Below, piece after piece: positions 41,965-49,784 of a DNA stretch of 64,000 bases (the first letter of the stretch is position 1; the number at the start of each line of letters is the position of its first letter). The position numbers and the translations under genes are program-made. The notes under the pieces are model-generated. The model worked only from the letters and a program-made list of their open reading frames with translations. It ran no database searches and was not told the origin of the DNA. Origin of the DNA: Scandinavium sp036495715 (GTDB taxonomy: Bacteria > Pseudomonadota > Gammaproteobacteria > Enterobacterales > Enterobacteriaceae); the NCBI GenBank assembly GCA_036495715.1, contig DASXML010000051.1, positions 110,921 to 174,920 of the forward strand, read 5' to 3'.

Positions 41965-42612
41965 ATCAACATACTGACTCAGCTCGCGCTGTTCTGCGCG
42001 CGGCAAATACGGCAACTCTCCGACCAACGGCGCGGGGAGTTTTTTGCTCAGCACATCGATAATTTCAGCGTAATGCGCCAGGCACGGGTTAATGCGGTTA
42101 GCGACCCAGCCAATAAACGGCAGACCGTCGTTGGCAATCGCCTGGGCGGTCAGCAAAGCGTGGTTAATACAGCCTTCCTGGATCCCGACCACCATCACGA
42201 CTGGCAATTGTTCCTGAACCACCCATTCTGAAAGTGGACGCAGATCGTTCATCAGACTGCGCCAACCGCCGGTGCCTTCCACAACCACATGATCGACAGC
42301 ATCGCTCAGTTCGCCAAGTCCTTTGGACAACAACGAGTAATCGATTTGGCGGCTGTGCGCCACGCTGCTTTCCTCTTCGCTCAGGGCGATAGGATTGATG
42401 GCACTGTAGGGAAGCTCAACGGTGGTCACGCTTTGCAGGATAAGAGCGTCTTTATTACGCAGCCCATCCGGGGTTTCCTTACTGCCTTTGGCGACAGGTT
42501 TGTAGCCCGCAACACGGCTACCTTGAGCGGCTAGCGCTTGCAGCAATGCGCGTGATACGACCGTTTTACCAACAGACGTATCCGTACCTGTAATAAAGAA
42601 ACGCTTAAGCAT
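41929..42612 (-). CDS. bioD2: BioD2 (YnfK), dethiobiotin synthetase paralogue
   Basis: The 227-residue P-loop protein has GTDTSVGKTVVSRAL (residues 8-22) and the substrate-binding VVEGTGGWRSLM. It is similar to E. coli YnfK/BioD2, the second dethiobiotin synthetase, which catalyses ATP-dependent ureido-ring closure of diaminopelargonate. It converges with clcB and overlaps it by 36 bp. mlc lies 128 bp downstream of its start on the same strand, that is, upstream in transcription order. Confidence 0.92.
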   Translation of the reverse strand: MLKRFFITGTDTSVGKTVVSRALLQALAAQGSRVAGYKPVAKGSKETPDGLRNKDALILQSVTTVELPYSAINPIALSEEESSVAHSRQIDYSLLSKGLGELSDAVDHVVVEGTGGWRSLMNDLRPLSEWVVQEQLPVVMVVGIQEGCINHALLTAQAIANDGLPFIGWVANRINPCLAHYAEIIDVLSKKLPAPLVGELPYLPRAEQRELSQYVDLSLFSDVLTVN

Positions 42613-42739
42613 GTTTCACTCCACAGCTTTTGACGGGAATATATAAATCAGGGTGATAGTTCAGAGCGGAGGGAGTGTACGTGATCGCCTGAAATGGCGG
42701 CTTGCGTTAGCGCAATTTTAGTTTAACAAATTTAAGTTG

Positions 42740-43960
42740 TTATCCCTGCAATAGTCTGATTAACAGCGAGCCGTTATAGAGCGCATCTTTGACCAGCGCG
42801 GCACCGGTCATTGTGCCCCTGTTCAGGAATTGCGTACTTTCCACACTGATGTGCTTACTGTACGCAGGCAGTGACTGCTGATCAATACAGGCGCTGATTG
42901 CAGGAAAAAGGATGCTGGAAGCCTGGTTAAACGGCGAACCAATAAGAATTTTTTGCGGATTAAATAAATTCACCATGATGGCGAGAATGCGTCCAACGTG
43001 GGTGCCCACACCGCTAATGATATCGTTGGCTAAGAGATCGCCCTGCACCGCCGCCTGGCACAGCCATTCGACCGTCAGCGGCTGCTGGTGCAGCATCGAA
43101 CTCATCGACTGCTTCATCCGCACCTGCGTCAGTTCCAACACGCTCTCAACGCTGGCAATGGTTTCCAGACAACCGTGATTGCCGCAGTAACAACGCTTAC
43201 CGTAAGGATCAACCTGCGTGTGGCCGATTTCCACCAGACTGCTGCTGCCCGCATGAAGTAACCGTCCGTCGGTAATCACGCCTGCACCCACGTTATGATC
43301 GATAACCACCTGAATCACATCCCGCGCGCCGCGCGATGCACCGAACAGCGCCTCTGCCATGGTCCATGCGCTGATGTCATGTTGCAGGTAGACCGGCACG
43401 CCAGTGCGTGATTCCAGCGCCTCACCGAGCGCGACGTCTTTGACGTCATCGTAAAAGGGCATGCGGTGAATAATGCCATTTTCGGTGTCGATAATTCCGG
43501 GAAGCGTTATCGCGATAGAGGTTAAACGCTCCAGCTTTTGCTGGTGGCGAATAAAGAAATGATCGATATGTTCGATGACCCGATCGAGAAAAGGTTTGTC
43601 ATCCACCAGCGCCAGCGTTTGTTCTTCTTCCACCACCAGCTTGCTGCTCAAATCACGCAGCGCGAGATTGATTTCCCCGCGACTGATGCGCAGCGACAGG
43701 TAGTGCCAGGCTTCGGTTTCAACCATCAACCCGACAGCCGGACGCCCACGGCTACCTGGATCCTGTATTTCCGTTTCCTGCACAAGATGCGCTTCAAGCA
43801 TTTCACGCACAATTTTGGTAATGCTGGCGGGGGCTAACTGTGCGAGGCGAGAAAGGTCGATTCGCGACACCGGGCCGAGCTGATCAATCAGGCGGTACAC
43901 CGCCCCTGCGTTGGTTTGCTTGATCTGATCGATATGGCCTGGCTGACTTTCTGCTACCAC
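42740..43960 (-). CDS. mlc: Mlc, glucose-responsive ROK repressor
   Basis: The protein has 406 residues from GTG 43960 (GGGAG 6 bp upstream), which gives the E. coli length; a longer reading has no support. The winged HTH is at residues 25-65 (GPVSRIDLSRLAQLAPASIT). The ROK domain has VVIDHNVGAGVI and the zinc motif GHTQVDPYGKRCYCGNHGCLE with the three cysteines. Mlc represses ptsG, ptsHI, malT and others and is sequestered by unphosphorylated PtsG. The E. coli context ynfK-mlc-ynfL is kept. Confidence 0.96.
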   Translation of the reverse strand: MVAESQPGHIDQIKQTNAGAVYRLIDQLGPVSRIDLSRLAQLAPASITKIVREMLEAHLVQETEIQDPGSRGRPAVGLMVETEAWHYLSLRISRGEINLALRDLSSKLVVEEEQTLALVDDKPFLDRVIEHIDHFFIRHQQKLERLTSIAITLPGIIDTENGIIHRMPFYDDVKDVALGEALESRTGVPVYLQHDISAWTMAEALFGASRGARDVIQVVIDHNVGAGVITDGRLLHAGSSSLVEIGHTQVDPYGKRCYCGNHGCLETIASVESVLELTQVRMKQSMSSMLHQQPLTVEWLCQAAVQGDLLANDIISGVGTHVGRILAIMVNLFNPQKILIGSPFNQASSILFPAISACIDQQSLPAYSKHISVESTQFLNRGTMTGAALVKDALYNGSLLIRLLQG

Positions 43961-44053
43961 CGCAAACTCCCTTATTTTCGCGCTTCGAAATAAACTTTTG
44001 CTATGGTGAAGCACTTCTACGTCACGCGTCAAATTTTTGCTTAGGCTTGTGAT

Positions 44054-44983
44054 TTACCGCACATTTTTTCGCGTATTTTCGGCAAAAAAGTCAACCAATG
44101 CTGCCGCGAGCAGCTGCTCGCGAAAACGCAGTGCTGCCTGTGATTGTTCATGGTGTTTTGACCACACCAGCCACATCTCTGACACCGCGTCCTCATCGCT
44201 TATCGGTAACCAGCGCATCTCATTGAGTTGCACCTTCTTAAACGAGGCGGGAAGGATAGAAACACCCAACCCGGCTGACACCAGGCCAATGATGGTCATC
44301 GCCTCGCCCACTTCCTGAGTGATGACAGGCGTACCGAAGCGCCGCAGCAGGCCGAGAATATCGTCATACAGCCCGGTCCCGACGTGCGGATCAAAGAAAA
44401 CCAACGGCTCCAGAACCAGCTCCGCCAGCGCGACCGATTCTCTGTGCGCCAAAGGATGATCGCGATGCACCATCGCCAGCAGCGGTTCACGCAGAATCAC
44501 CTGCCAGTCGAGCGTTTCTGGCAGCTGTGTTTTGCGCATCAGGCCCAAATCCAGCGCACCTTCGCTGAGTGGCGCAATCTGTTCGCGGGTATTGCTCTCA
44601 CGCGTCTGGATATGCACGTCGGGGTACTGAAGGCGAAAACGAGACAGCGTGTCGGACACCGCCTTAATAAAGGGTGCCGAGGACGTGAAACCAATGCGCA
44701 GTTCACCGGTTTCCCCTTGATGCAGACGCGCCGCGCGGGACGCGGCCTCTTCCACCTGCATCAGAATTTGTCGACTGTCGGCCAGAAACAGTTTTCCCGC
44801 CGGCGTCAGGCTAACGCTGCGGTTAGTGCGGGCGAAAAGTCGCGCGCCAATCTGCTGCTCCAGGATTTGAATTTGCTGGCTTAAGGGCGGCTGAGAGATG
44901 TTCAGCCGAGCGGCGGCGCGGCCAAAATGCAGCTCTTCGGCTACCGCCACAAAGTAACGCAGGTGTCGCAGTTCAATATTCAT
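44054..44983 (-). CDS. ynfL: YnfL, LysR-family regulator
   Basis: The 309-residue LysR-type protein has an N-terminal HTH at residues 5-60 (AEELHFGRAAARLNISQPPLS) and a periplasmic-binding-like effector domain from 90 (GELRIGFTSSAPF). It is similar to E. coli YnfL and divergent from the MFS gene ynfM, its likely target. The 118-bp shared promoter region is AT-rich with several T-N11-A arrangements. The effector is unknown. Confidence 0.92.
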   Translation of the reverse strand: MNIELRHLRYFVAVAEELHFGRAAARLNISQPPLSQQIQILEQQIGARLFARTNRSVSLTPAGKLFLADSRQILMQVEEAASRAARLHQGETGELRIGFTSSAPFIKAVSDTLSRFRLQYPDVHIQTRESNTREQIAPLSEGALDLGLMRKTQLPETLDWQVILREPLLAMVHRDHPLAHRESVALAELVLEPLVFFDPHVGTGLYDDILGLLRRFGTPVITQEVGEAMTIIGLVSAGLGVSILPASFKKVQLNEMRWLPISDEDAVSEMWLVWSKHHEQSQAALRFREQLLAAALVDFFAENTRKNVR

Positions 44984-45101
44984 ACTTTAAACATATCATT
45001 TGAGATTATTAATATATTAGACAGAATATTTACATTTTCCTACTCTGGGAAAATGAACTGAATGTTTCTCTTATTCGCTGTTTTTACGCAAGGATCTTCC
45101 C

Positions 45102-46352
45102 GTGAGCCGTACTACCACCGCTGACACCACCGCGCCCCGCGACGTCACCGATATTCGTCTTCCCGCGCCGGGCCAGTTTATTCAACGCGGTACGCCGCAG
45201 TTTATTCGCGTCACGCTGGCACTGTTTTCCGCCGGACTCGCCACCTTCGCCCTGCTCTATTGTGTTCAGCCGATCCTCCCGGTGCTATCACAGGAATTTG
45301 GCGTATCGCCTGCCAGTGCGAGTATTTCGCTCTCTGTTTCTACCGGATTGCTGGCGGTCGGCTTGCTGTTTACCGGACCGTTGTCAGATGCCATTGGGCG
45401 CAAACAGGTGATGGTCACCGCGCTGCTGCTGGCCTCCTGCTGTACCTTACTGTCGACGATGATGACCAGCTGGCATGGCATTCTGATTATGCGTGCGCTG
45501 ATTGGGCTGTCGTTGAGCGGCGTGGCGGCGGTCGGCATGACCTATCTCAGCGAGGAAATTCATCCGAGCTTTGTCGCCTTCTCGATGGGCTTGTACATCA
45601 GCGGTAACTCAATTGGCGGCATGAGCGGTCGTCTGCTCACCGGGGTCATGACCGATTTCTTCGGCTGGCGGGTGGCTATCGCGATGATTGGCTGTTTCGC
45701 ACTGGCTGCGGCGCTGATGTTCTGGCGTATTCTGCCGGATTCGCGCCATTTTAAAGCCGCCTCACTGCGCCCGAAATCGCTGTTTATCAACTTCCGCATT
45801 CACTGGCGTGATAAAGGATTGCCGCTGCTGTTCGCCGAAGGCTTTCTGCTGATGGGCGCGTTTGTGACGCTGTTCAACTACATCGGCTATCGCCTGATGA
45901 TGTCGCCGTGGTCGCTCAGTCAGGCGGTCGTCGGGCTGCTGTCCGTCGCTTACCTCACCGGCACCTGGAGCTCACCGAAAGCGGGAGCGATGACGCAGCG
46001 TTACGGGCGCGGCCCGGTGATGGTTGGCTTTACCGGCGTAATGCTGTGCGGTTTGTTGCTGACGCTGTTCTCTTCGCTGTGGCTGATTTTCTTCGGCATG
46101 CTGCTGTTTTCCGCTGGCTTCTTCGCGGCGCATTCCGTTGCCAGCAGTTGGATTGGGCCACGTGCCCGTCGCGCGCGCGGTCAGGCCTCGTCGCTGTATC
46201 TGTTCAGCTACTATCTCGGGTCAAGTATTGCGGGGACGCTGGGCGGTGTGTTTTGGCATCACTGGGGATGGAACGGCGTCGGGGGTTTTATCGCGGCAAT
46301 GCTCGTCCTGGCGCTTATTACCGGCAGTTGCCTGCATAAACGTCTGCATTAA
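45102..46352 (+). CDS. ynfM: YnfM, MFS transporter
   Basis: The 416-residue major facilitator has a polar N-terminal tail of 30 residues and twelve helices. Motif A is GPLSDAIGRKQVM (about residue 90). The size and sequence match E. coli YnfM, an inner-membrane putative exporter reported to affect arabinose efflux. It is probably controlled by the divergent LysR protein YnfL. A short GC-rich hairpin follows the stop. Confidence 0.92.
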   Translation: MSRTTTADTTAPRDVTDIRLPAPGQFIQRGTPQFIRVTLALFSAGLATFALLYCVQPILPVLSQEFGVSPASASISLSVSTGLLAVGLLFTGPLSDAIGRKQVMVTALLLASCCTLLSTMMTSWHGILIMRALIGLSLSGVAAVGMTYLSEEIHPSFVAFSMGLYISGNSIGGMSGRLLTGVMTDFFGWRVAIAMIGCFALAAALMFWRILPDSRHFKAASLRPKSLFINFRIHWRDKGLPLLFAEGFLLMGAFVTLFNYIGYRLMMSPWSLSQAVVGLLSVAYLTGTWSSPKAGAMTQRYGRGPVMVGFTGVMLCGLLLTLFSSLWLIFFGMLLFSAGFFAAHSVASSWIGPRARRARGQASSLYLFSYYLGSSIAGTLGGVFWHHWGWNGVGGFIAAMLVLALITGSCLHKRLH

Positions 46353-46360
46353 TATGTCAT

Positions 46361-46380
46361 CGCCCGCCGTCTGACGGGCG
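46361..46380 (+). terminator. Hairpin after ynfM
   Basis: CGCCCG pairs with CGGGCG around an 8-nt loop, 8 bp after the stop, followed by GCTTTACC. It is a weak intrinsic terminator. Confidence 0.5.
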
Positions 46381-46383
46381 GCT

Positions 46384-46476
46384 TTACCACTGACCGAGGA
46401 AGGTGGTTAACCCTGCCATGTCGCGGACTGCGTCAATTGACAGCAGCGTGATAAAGATCCAGATGAACGGATTCAT
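46384..46476 (-). CDS. Candidate 30-residue single-helix membrane protein
   Basis: On the minus strand MNPFIWIFITLLSIDAVRDM followed by AGLTTFLGQW would be a short hydrophobic helix with a polar tail, like other enterobacterial small membrane proteins. The ribosome site is weak (GCGGCAAACT). It lies between ynfM and the M32 peptidase gene. Only the coding pattern supports it. Confidence 0.35.
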   Translation of the reverse strand: MNPFIWIFITLLSIDAVRDMAGLTTFLGQW

Positions 46477-46603
46477 AGTTTGCCGCACACTTTGACCTGT
46501 GATAGTGATCAGTCTGGTGGGAATTTCCCATTCCGCCTCATACTTTTGTCGTATTTTTGACCGTCCGCACAAACAAAAGTCATTCAACAGGATTAAGGCA
46601 AAC

Positions 46604-48088
46604 ATGGCAGACAATCACTACTCACAGCTCACCCGCACTTTCCAGCGTTTATCGCGTTTCTCCCACCTTTCCGCCATCGCTGGCTGGGATATGGCCGCCA
46701 TGATGCCACCGGGCGGAAGCCAGGCACGCGGCGAAGCGCTGGCCGAACTGGGCGTGCTTCAACACCAAATTCTGACCGATAAAAAAGTCGGCGAGTGGCT
46801 CGCGTCGGCCCAGCAGGAAAATTTGACCGATGACGAACGCGCCAATCTGCGCGAAATGGCGCGTGCCTATGACCAAGCCGCGTTGCTGCCGGAAAGCCTG
46901 GTCGAAGCAAAATCGCTGGCGGGCAATCGCTGCGAACACGCCTGGCGTACCCAACGCAAAAACAATGACTGGCAAGGTTTCGCGCCCAACCTGAAAGAAG
47001 TGGTACGCCTGAGTCGCGAAGAGGCCAACATTCGCGCAGAAGCCAGCGGCGGCTCACGCTATGACGCCCTGCTCGACATCTACGAACCCGGCATGACCAG
47101 CGCCCGTCTCGACGTGCTGTTTGCTGACCTGAAAAGCTGGTTGCCAGAGCTGCTGCAAACGGTGGTTGATAAACAAGCCAGCCGCAAATTAGTCAATCCG
47201 CAAGGCCCGTTCGCGACTGATTCTCAGCGTGAACTTGGGCTGGAAGCGATGAAAATGCTCGGCTTTGATTTCAACGGCGGTCGCCTGGATGTCAGTACTC
47301 ATCCGTTCTGCGGCGGCGTGCCGGAAGATGTGCGCATCACTACCCGTTACGATGAGAACGATCTGCTGAGCGCCCTGTTTGGCGTGATTCATGAAACTGG
47401 TCATGCGCGTTATGAGCAAAATTTACCACGCCAATGGGCCGGACAACCTATTGCCCACGCGCGTTCCATGGGCGTTCACGAATCACAGAGTCTGTTCTTT
47501 GAAATGCAGCTCGGTCGCAGCGCGGCGTTCCTCAAGCATATTCTGCCGCACATCCAGCAGCGGTTCGGCAATCAGCCTGCGTTCACGCTGGACAACTTTA
47601 TAGCCTGGAGCCAAACCGTCGAGCGCGGTTATATTCGCGTGGATGCTGATGAAGTCAGCTACCCGGCGCACGTCATTCTGCGCTATGAAATCGAACGTGC
47701 GCTGATTGACGGTGAGATTGAAGTCGATGACATTCCGGCGCTGTGGGATGAAAAAATGCAGCAATATCTGGGGCTGTCGACCGAAGGCAACTACCGCAAC
47801 GGCTGTATGCAGGACATTCACTGGACCGATGGCGGTTTCGGCTACTTCCCGTCGTACACGCTCGGGGCGATGTACGCCGCGCAGTTGTTCCAGGCCGCAC
47901 GCAAAGCGCTGCCCGATCTTGACCGCAGTCTGAACGACGGCAACTTCAGCCCGCTGTTCGGCTGGTTACAGCAGAACGTCTGGCAGCACGGCAGCCGTTT
48001 CAGTACGTCAGAATTAATGATGAACGCCACAGGCGAAGATCTTAACAGCCGCTATTTCCGCGAACACCTCACCGCCCGATACCTGTAA
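46604..48088 (+). CDS. M32-family carboxypeptidase (Taq type)
   Basis: The 494-residue zinc metallocarboxypeptidase has active site GVIHETGHARYEQ, with the HExxH-like HETGH at about residue 265. It also has the M32 signatures MGVHESQSLFFE and IRVDADEVSYPAH. The cytoplasmic enzyme removes C-terminal amino acids. The start at ATG 46604 follows ATTAAGGCAAAC and gives the usual M32 length; an upstream reading enters non-coding sequence. The gene is absent between ynfM and asr in E. coli K-12, so it is an insertion relative to that order. Confidence 0.92.
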   Translation: MADNHYSQLTRTFQRLSRFSHLSAIAGWDMAAMMPPGGSQARGEALAELGVLQHQILTDKKVGEWLASAQQENLTDDERANLREMARAYDQAALLPESLVEAKSLAGNRCEHAWRTQRKNNDWQGFAPNLKEVVRLSREEANIRAEASGGSRYDALLDIYEPGMTSARLDVLFADLKSWLPELLQTVVDKQASRKLVNPQGPFATDSQRELGLEAMKMLGFDFNGGRLDVSTHPFCGGVPEDVRITTRYDENDLLSALFGVIHETGHARYEQNLPRQWAGQPIAHARSMGVHESQSLFFEMQLGRSAAFLKHILPHIQQRFGNQPAFTLDNFIAWSQTVERGYIRVDADEVSYPAHVILRYEIERALIDGEIEVDDIPALWDEKMQQYLGLSTEGNYRNGCMQDIHWTDGGFGYFPSYTLGAMYAAQLFQAARKALPDLDRSLNDGNFSPLFGWLQQNVWQHGSRFSTSELMMNATGEDLNSRYFREHLTARYL

Positions 48089-48144
48089 TCGTCAGCGCCA
48101 GGGCACTGTTCCTGGCGCTACGCTTCACGTTGTACTCCTCGTTG

Positions 48145-48158
48145 TACATATGGTTACA
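48145..48158 (+). promoter_or_regulatory. RstA box upstream of asr
   Basis: TACATATGGTTACA matches the RstA consensus TACATNTNGTTACA at every position. It lies 107 bp before the asr start. A TATAGT -10-like box is at 48201-48206. RstA activates asr at low pH in E. coli. Confidence 0.85.
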
Positions 48159-48264
48159 CGCCGATACCAATCACTCACTGAACACTTTGATCCACAAGTC
48201 TATAGTTCATTTCAACGGCCCCGCAGTGGGGTTGAACATAGAAACCAAATTCGAGGATTTCAGA

Positions 48265-48699
48265 ATGAAAAAAGTATTAGCTCTGGTTGTTGCCGCTGCT
48301 ATGGGTCTGTCTTCTGCCGCTTTCGCTGCTGATACCGCTGCTACCGCACCGGCTGCTGCGCCTGCTGCAACTCACGCTGCTCCTGCTAAAACCACTCATC
48401 ATAAGAAACACAAGAAAACTGCAGCTAAACCTGCTGCAGAGCAGAAAGCTCAGGCTGCCAAAAAGCACCACAAAAAAGCAGCAGCTAAACCTGCTGTAGA
48501 GCAGAAAGCTCAGGCTGCTAAAAAGCACCACAAAAAAGCAGCAACCAAGCCAGCTGTAGAGCAGAAAGCACAGGCTGCTAAAAAACACAAAAAAGCAGCA
48601 ACCAAACCAGCTGTAGCTCAGAAAGCTCAGGCTGCTAAAAAACACAAAAAACACACTACCCACGCTGCTGCTAAACCAGCTGCACAGCCAGCTGCATAA
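48265..48699 (+). CDS. asr: Asr, acid-shock protein precursor
   Basis: The product has 144 residues against about 102 in E. coli. The signal peptide is MKKVLALVVAAAMGLSSAAF (cut at AFA-ADT). The mature part is built from alanine/lysine/histidine repeats of the type KPAVEQKAQAAKKHHKKAA, four to five copies here. It is strongly basic and periplasmic, and is proposed to buffer or protect proteins in acid. The larger size comes from extra repeat units. The gene has a perfect RstA box and an intrinsic terminator of its own. Confidence 0.95.
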   Translation: MKKVLALVVAAAMGLSSAAFAADTAATAPAAAPAATHAAPAKTTHHKKHKKTAAKPAAEQKAQAAKKHHKKAAAKPAVEQKAQAAKKHHKKAATKPAVEQKAQAAKKHKKAATKPAVAQKAQAAKKHKKHTTHAAAKPAAQPAA

Positions 48700-48734
48700 G
48701 TTCGCACCCGGCAGTACGGTCTTGTATACTAAAT

Positions 48735-48760
48735 CGGCGCTGTTTCAGCGCCGTTTTTTT
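48735..48760 (+). terminator. Intrinsic terminator of asr
   Basis: GGCGCTG-TTT-CAGCGCC is followed by G and seven T. Confidence 0.92.
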
Positions 48761-48773
48761 CTGGAGAGCAATG

Positions 48774-48857
48774 ATGTTGCGCCGCTATCGCTTTGAGCTC
48801 ATCCTTTTATTGCTGATTATCTGTGCGCTGGTAGCCACTCGGTTCTTCTTGTCCTGA
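48774..48857 (+). CDS. ydgU: YdgU, 27-residue membrane protein
   Basis: MLRRYRFELILLLLIICALV followed by ATRFFLS is 27 residues, the size of E. coli YdgU, and is in the same place between asr and ydgD. GGAG lies 7 bp before the second of two adjacent ATGs, so that one is chosen. It is a single transmembrane helix. E. coli ydgU is transcribed with asr and induced by acid; here a terminator lies between them, so read-through would be needed. Confidence 0.85.
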   Translation: MLRRYRFELILLLLIICALVATRFFLS

Positions 48858-48959
48858 GTGTAGTACGCTGATTTTACTCCCACTTTTTATTCATCCCGTC
48901 TATAGTAATCTCATTGGGTTTACCTTTTAATAATCATAATTGCCCCTTCAGAGAGTGTT

Positions 48960-49784
48960 ATGCGCAGATCCATAGTGGTTTTACTGGGAGCCGTTTGCCT
49001 TTTTTCTCCCCTGACCCACGCTGACGACGACAGCGATGATACCGGCATCAGTGCCAGCGACCTCAAGACGCTTTTCTTTGGTCACGATGACCGCGTCAAG
49101 GTCACCAACCCGACGCAATCCCCGTGGGATGCTATCGGCCAACTGGAAACGGCCAGCGGTAATCTTTGCACCGCCACCTTAATTTCTCCGCATCTGGCGT
49201 TAACCGCCGGACACTGCCTGCTGACGCCGCCGCGCGGCAAGCTCGATAAACCCGTCGCCTTGCGCTTTGTCTCGCAAAAAGGCACCTGGCGCTATGAAAT
49301 TCATGGCATTGAAGGCCGCGTTGAGCCGTCGCTGGGCAAACGTCTCAAGCCGGATGGCGAAGGCTGGATTGTGCCGTCTTCCGCCGCGCCATGGGATTTT
49401 GGTCTGATAGTACTGCGCTATCCGCCGTCTGGTATTACGCCGCTGCCGTTGTTCGCCGGGGATAAAGAGGCGCTGACCGCCGCGCTGAAAGCCGCAAACC
49501 GCCAGGTAACGCAGTCTGGTTATCCGCTCGATCATCTTGATTCGTTGTACACGCATGATAATTGTGTGGTGACGGGCTGGGCGCAGAGCACCGTGCTCTC
49601 GCACCAGTGCGACACTCTGCCGGGCGACAGCGGCTCCCCCTTGATGTTAAAAACTGCCGACGGTTGGCAGCTGATTGGCGTGCAAAGTTCGGCCCCCGCG
49701 GCGAAAGACCGTTACCGCGCCGATAACCGCGCCATTTCTGTTACCGGTTTTCGCGACAAACTCGAAGCGCTGGCTGGCGAGTAA
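48960..49784 (+). CDS. ydgD: YdgD, trypsin-like periplasmic serine protease
   Basis: The 274-residue S1 family protein has a signal peptide (residues 1-21, ending THA). The catalytic His is in LTAGHC (about residue 82). The likely Asp is in WDFGLIVLR (about 144) and the Ser in LPGDSGSPLM (about 225). It is nearly the same length as E. coli YdgD (273). Substrates are unknown. It follows ydgU and ends one base before the stop of the convergent GGDEF-EAL gene. Confidence 0.93.
   Translation: MRRSIVVLLGAVCLFSPLTHADDDSDDTGISASDLKTLFFGHDDRVKVTNPTQSPWDAIGQLETASGNLCTATLISPHLALTAGHCLLTPPRGKLDKPVALRFVSQKGTWRYEIHGIEGRVEPSLGKRLKPDGEGWIVPSSAAPWDFGLIVLRYPPSGITPLPLFAGDKEALTAALKAANRQVTQSGYPLDHLDSLYTHDNCVVTGWAQSTVLSHQCDTLPGDSGSPLMLKTADGWQLIGVQSSAPAAKDRYRADNRAISVTGFRDKLEALAGE

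Noticed and set aside
48400..48660. Regular repeats of about 57-60 bp resembling a CRISPR or satellite array
   Set aside because: They are in-frame repeats coding for the lysine/alanine-rich part of Asr.
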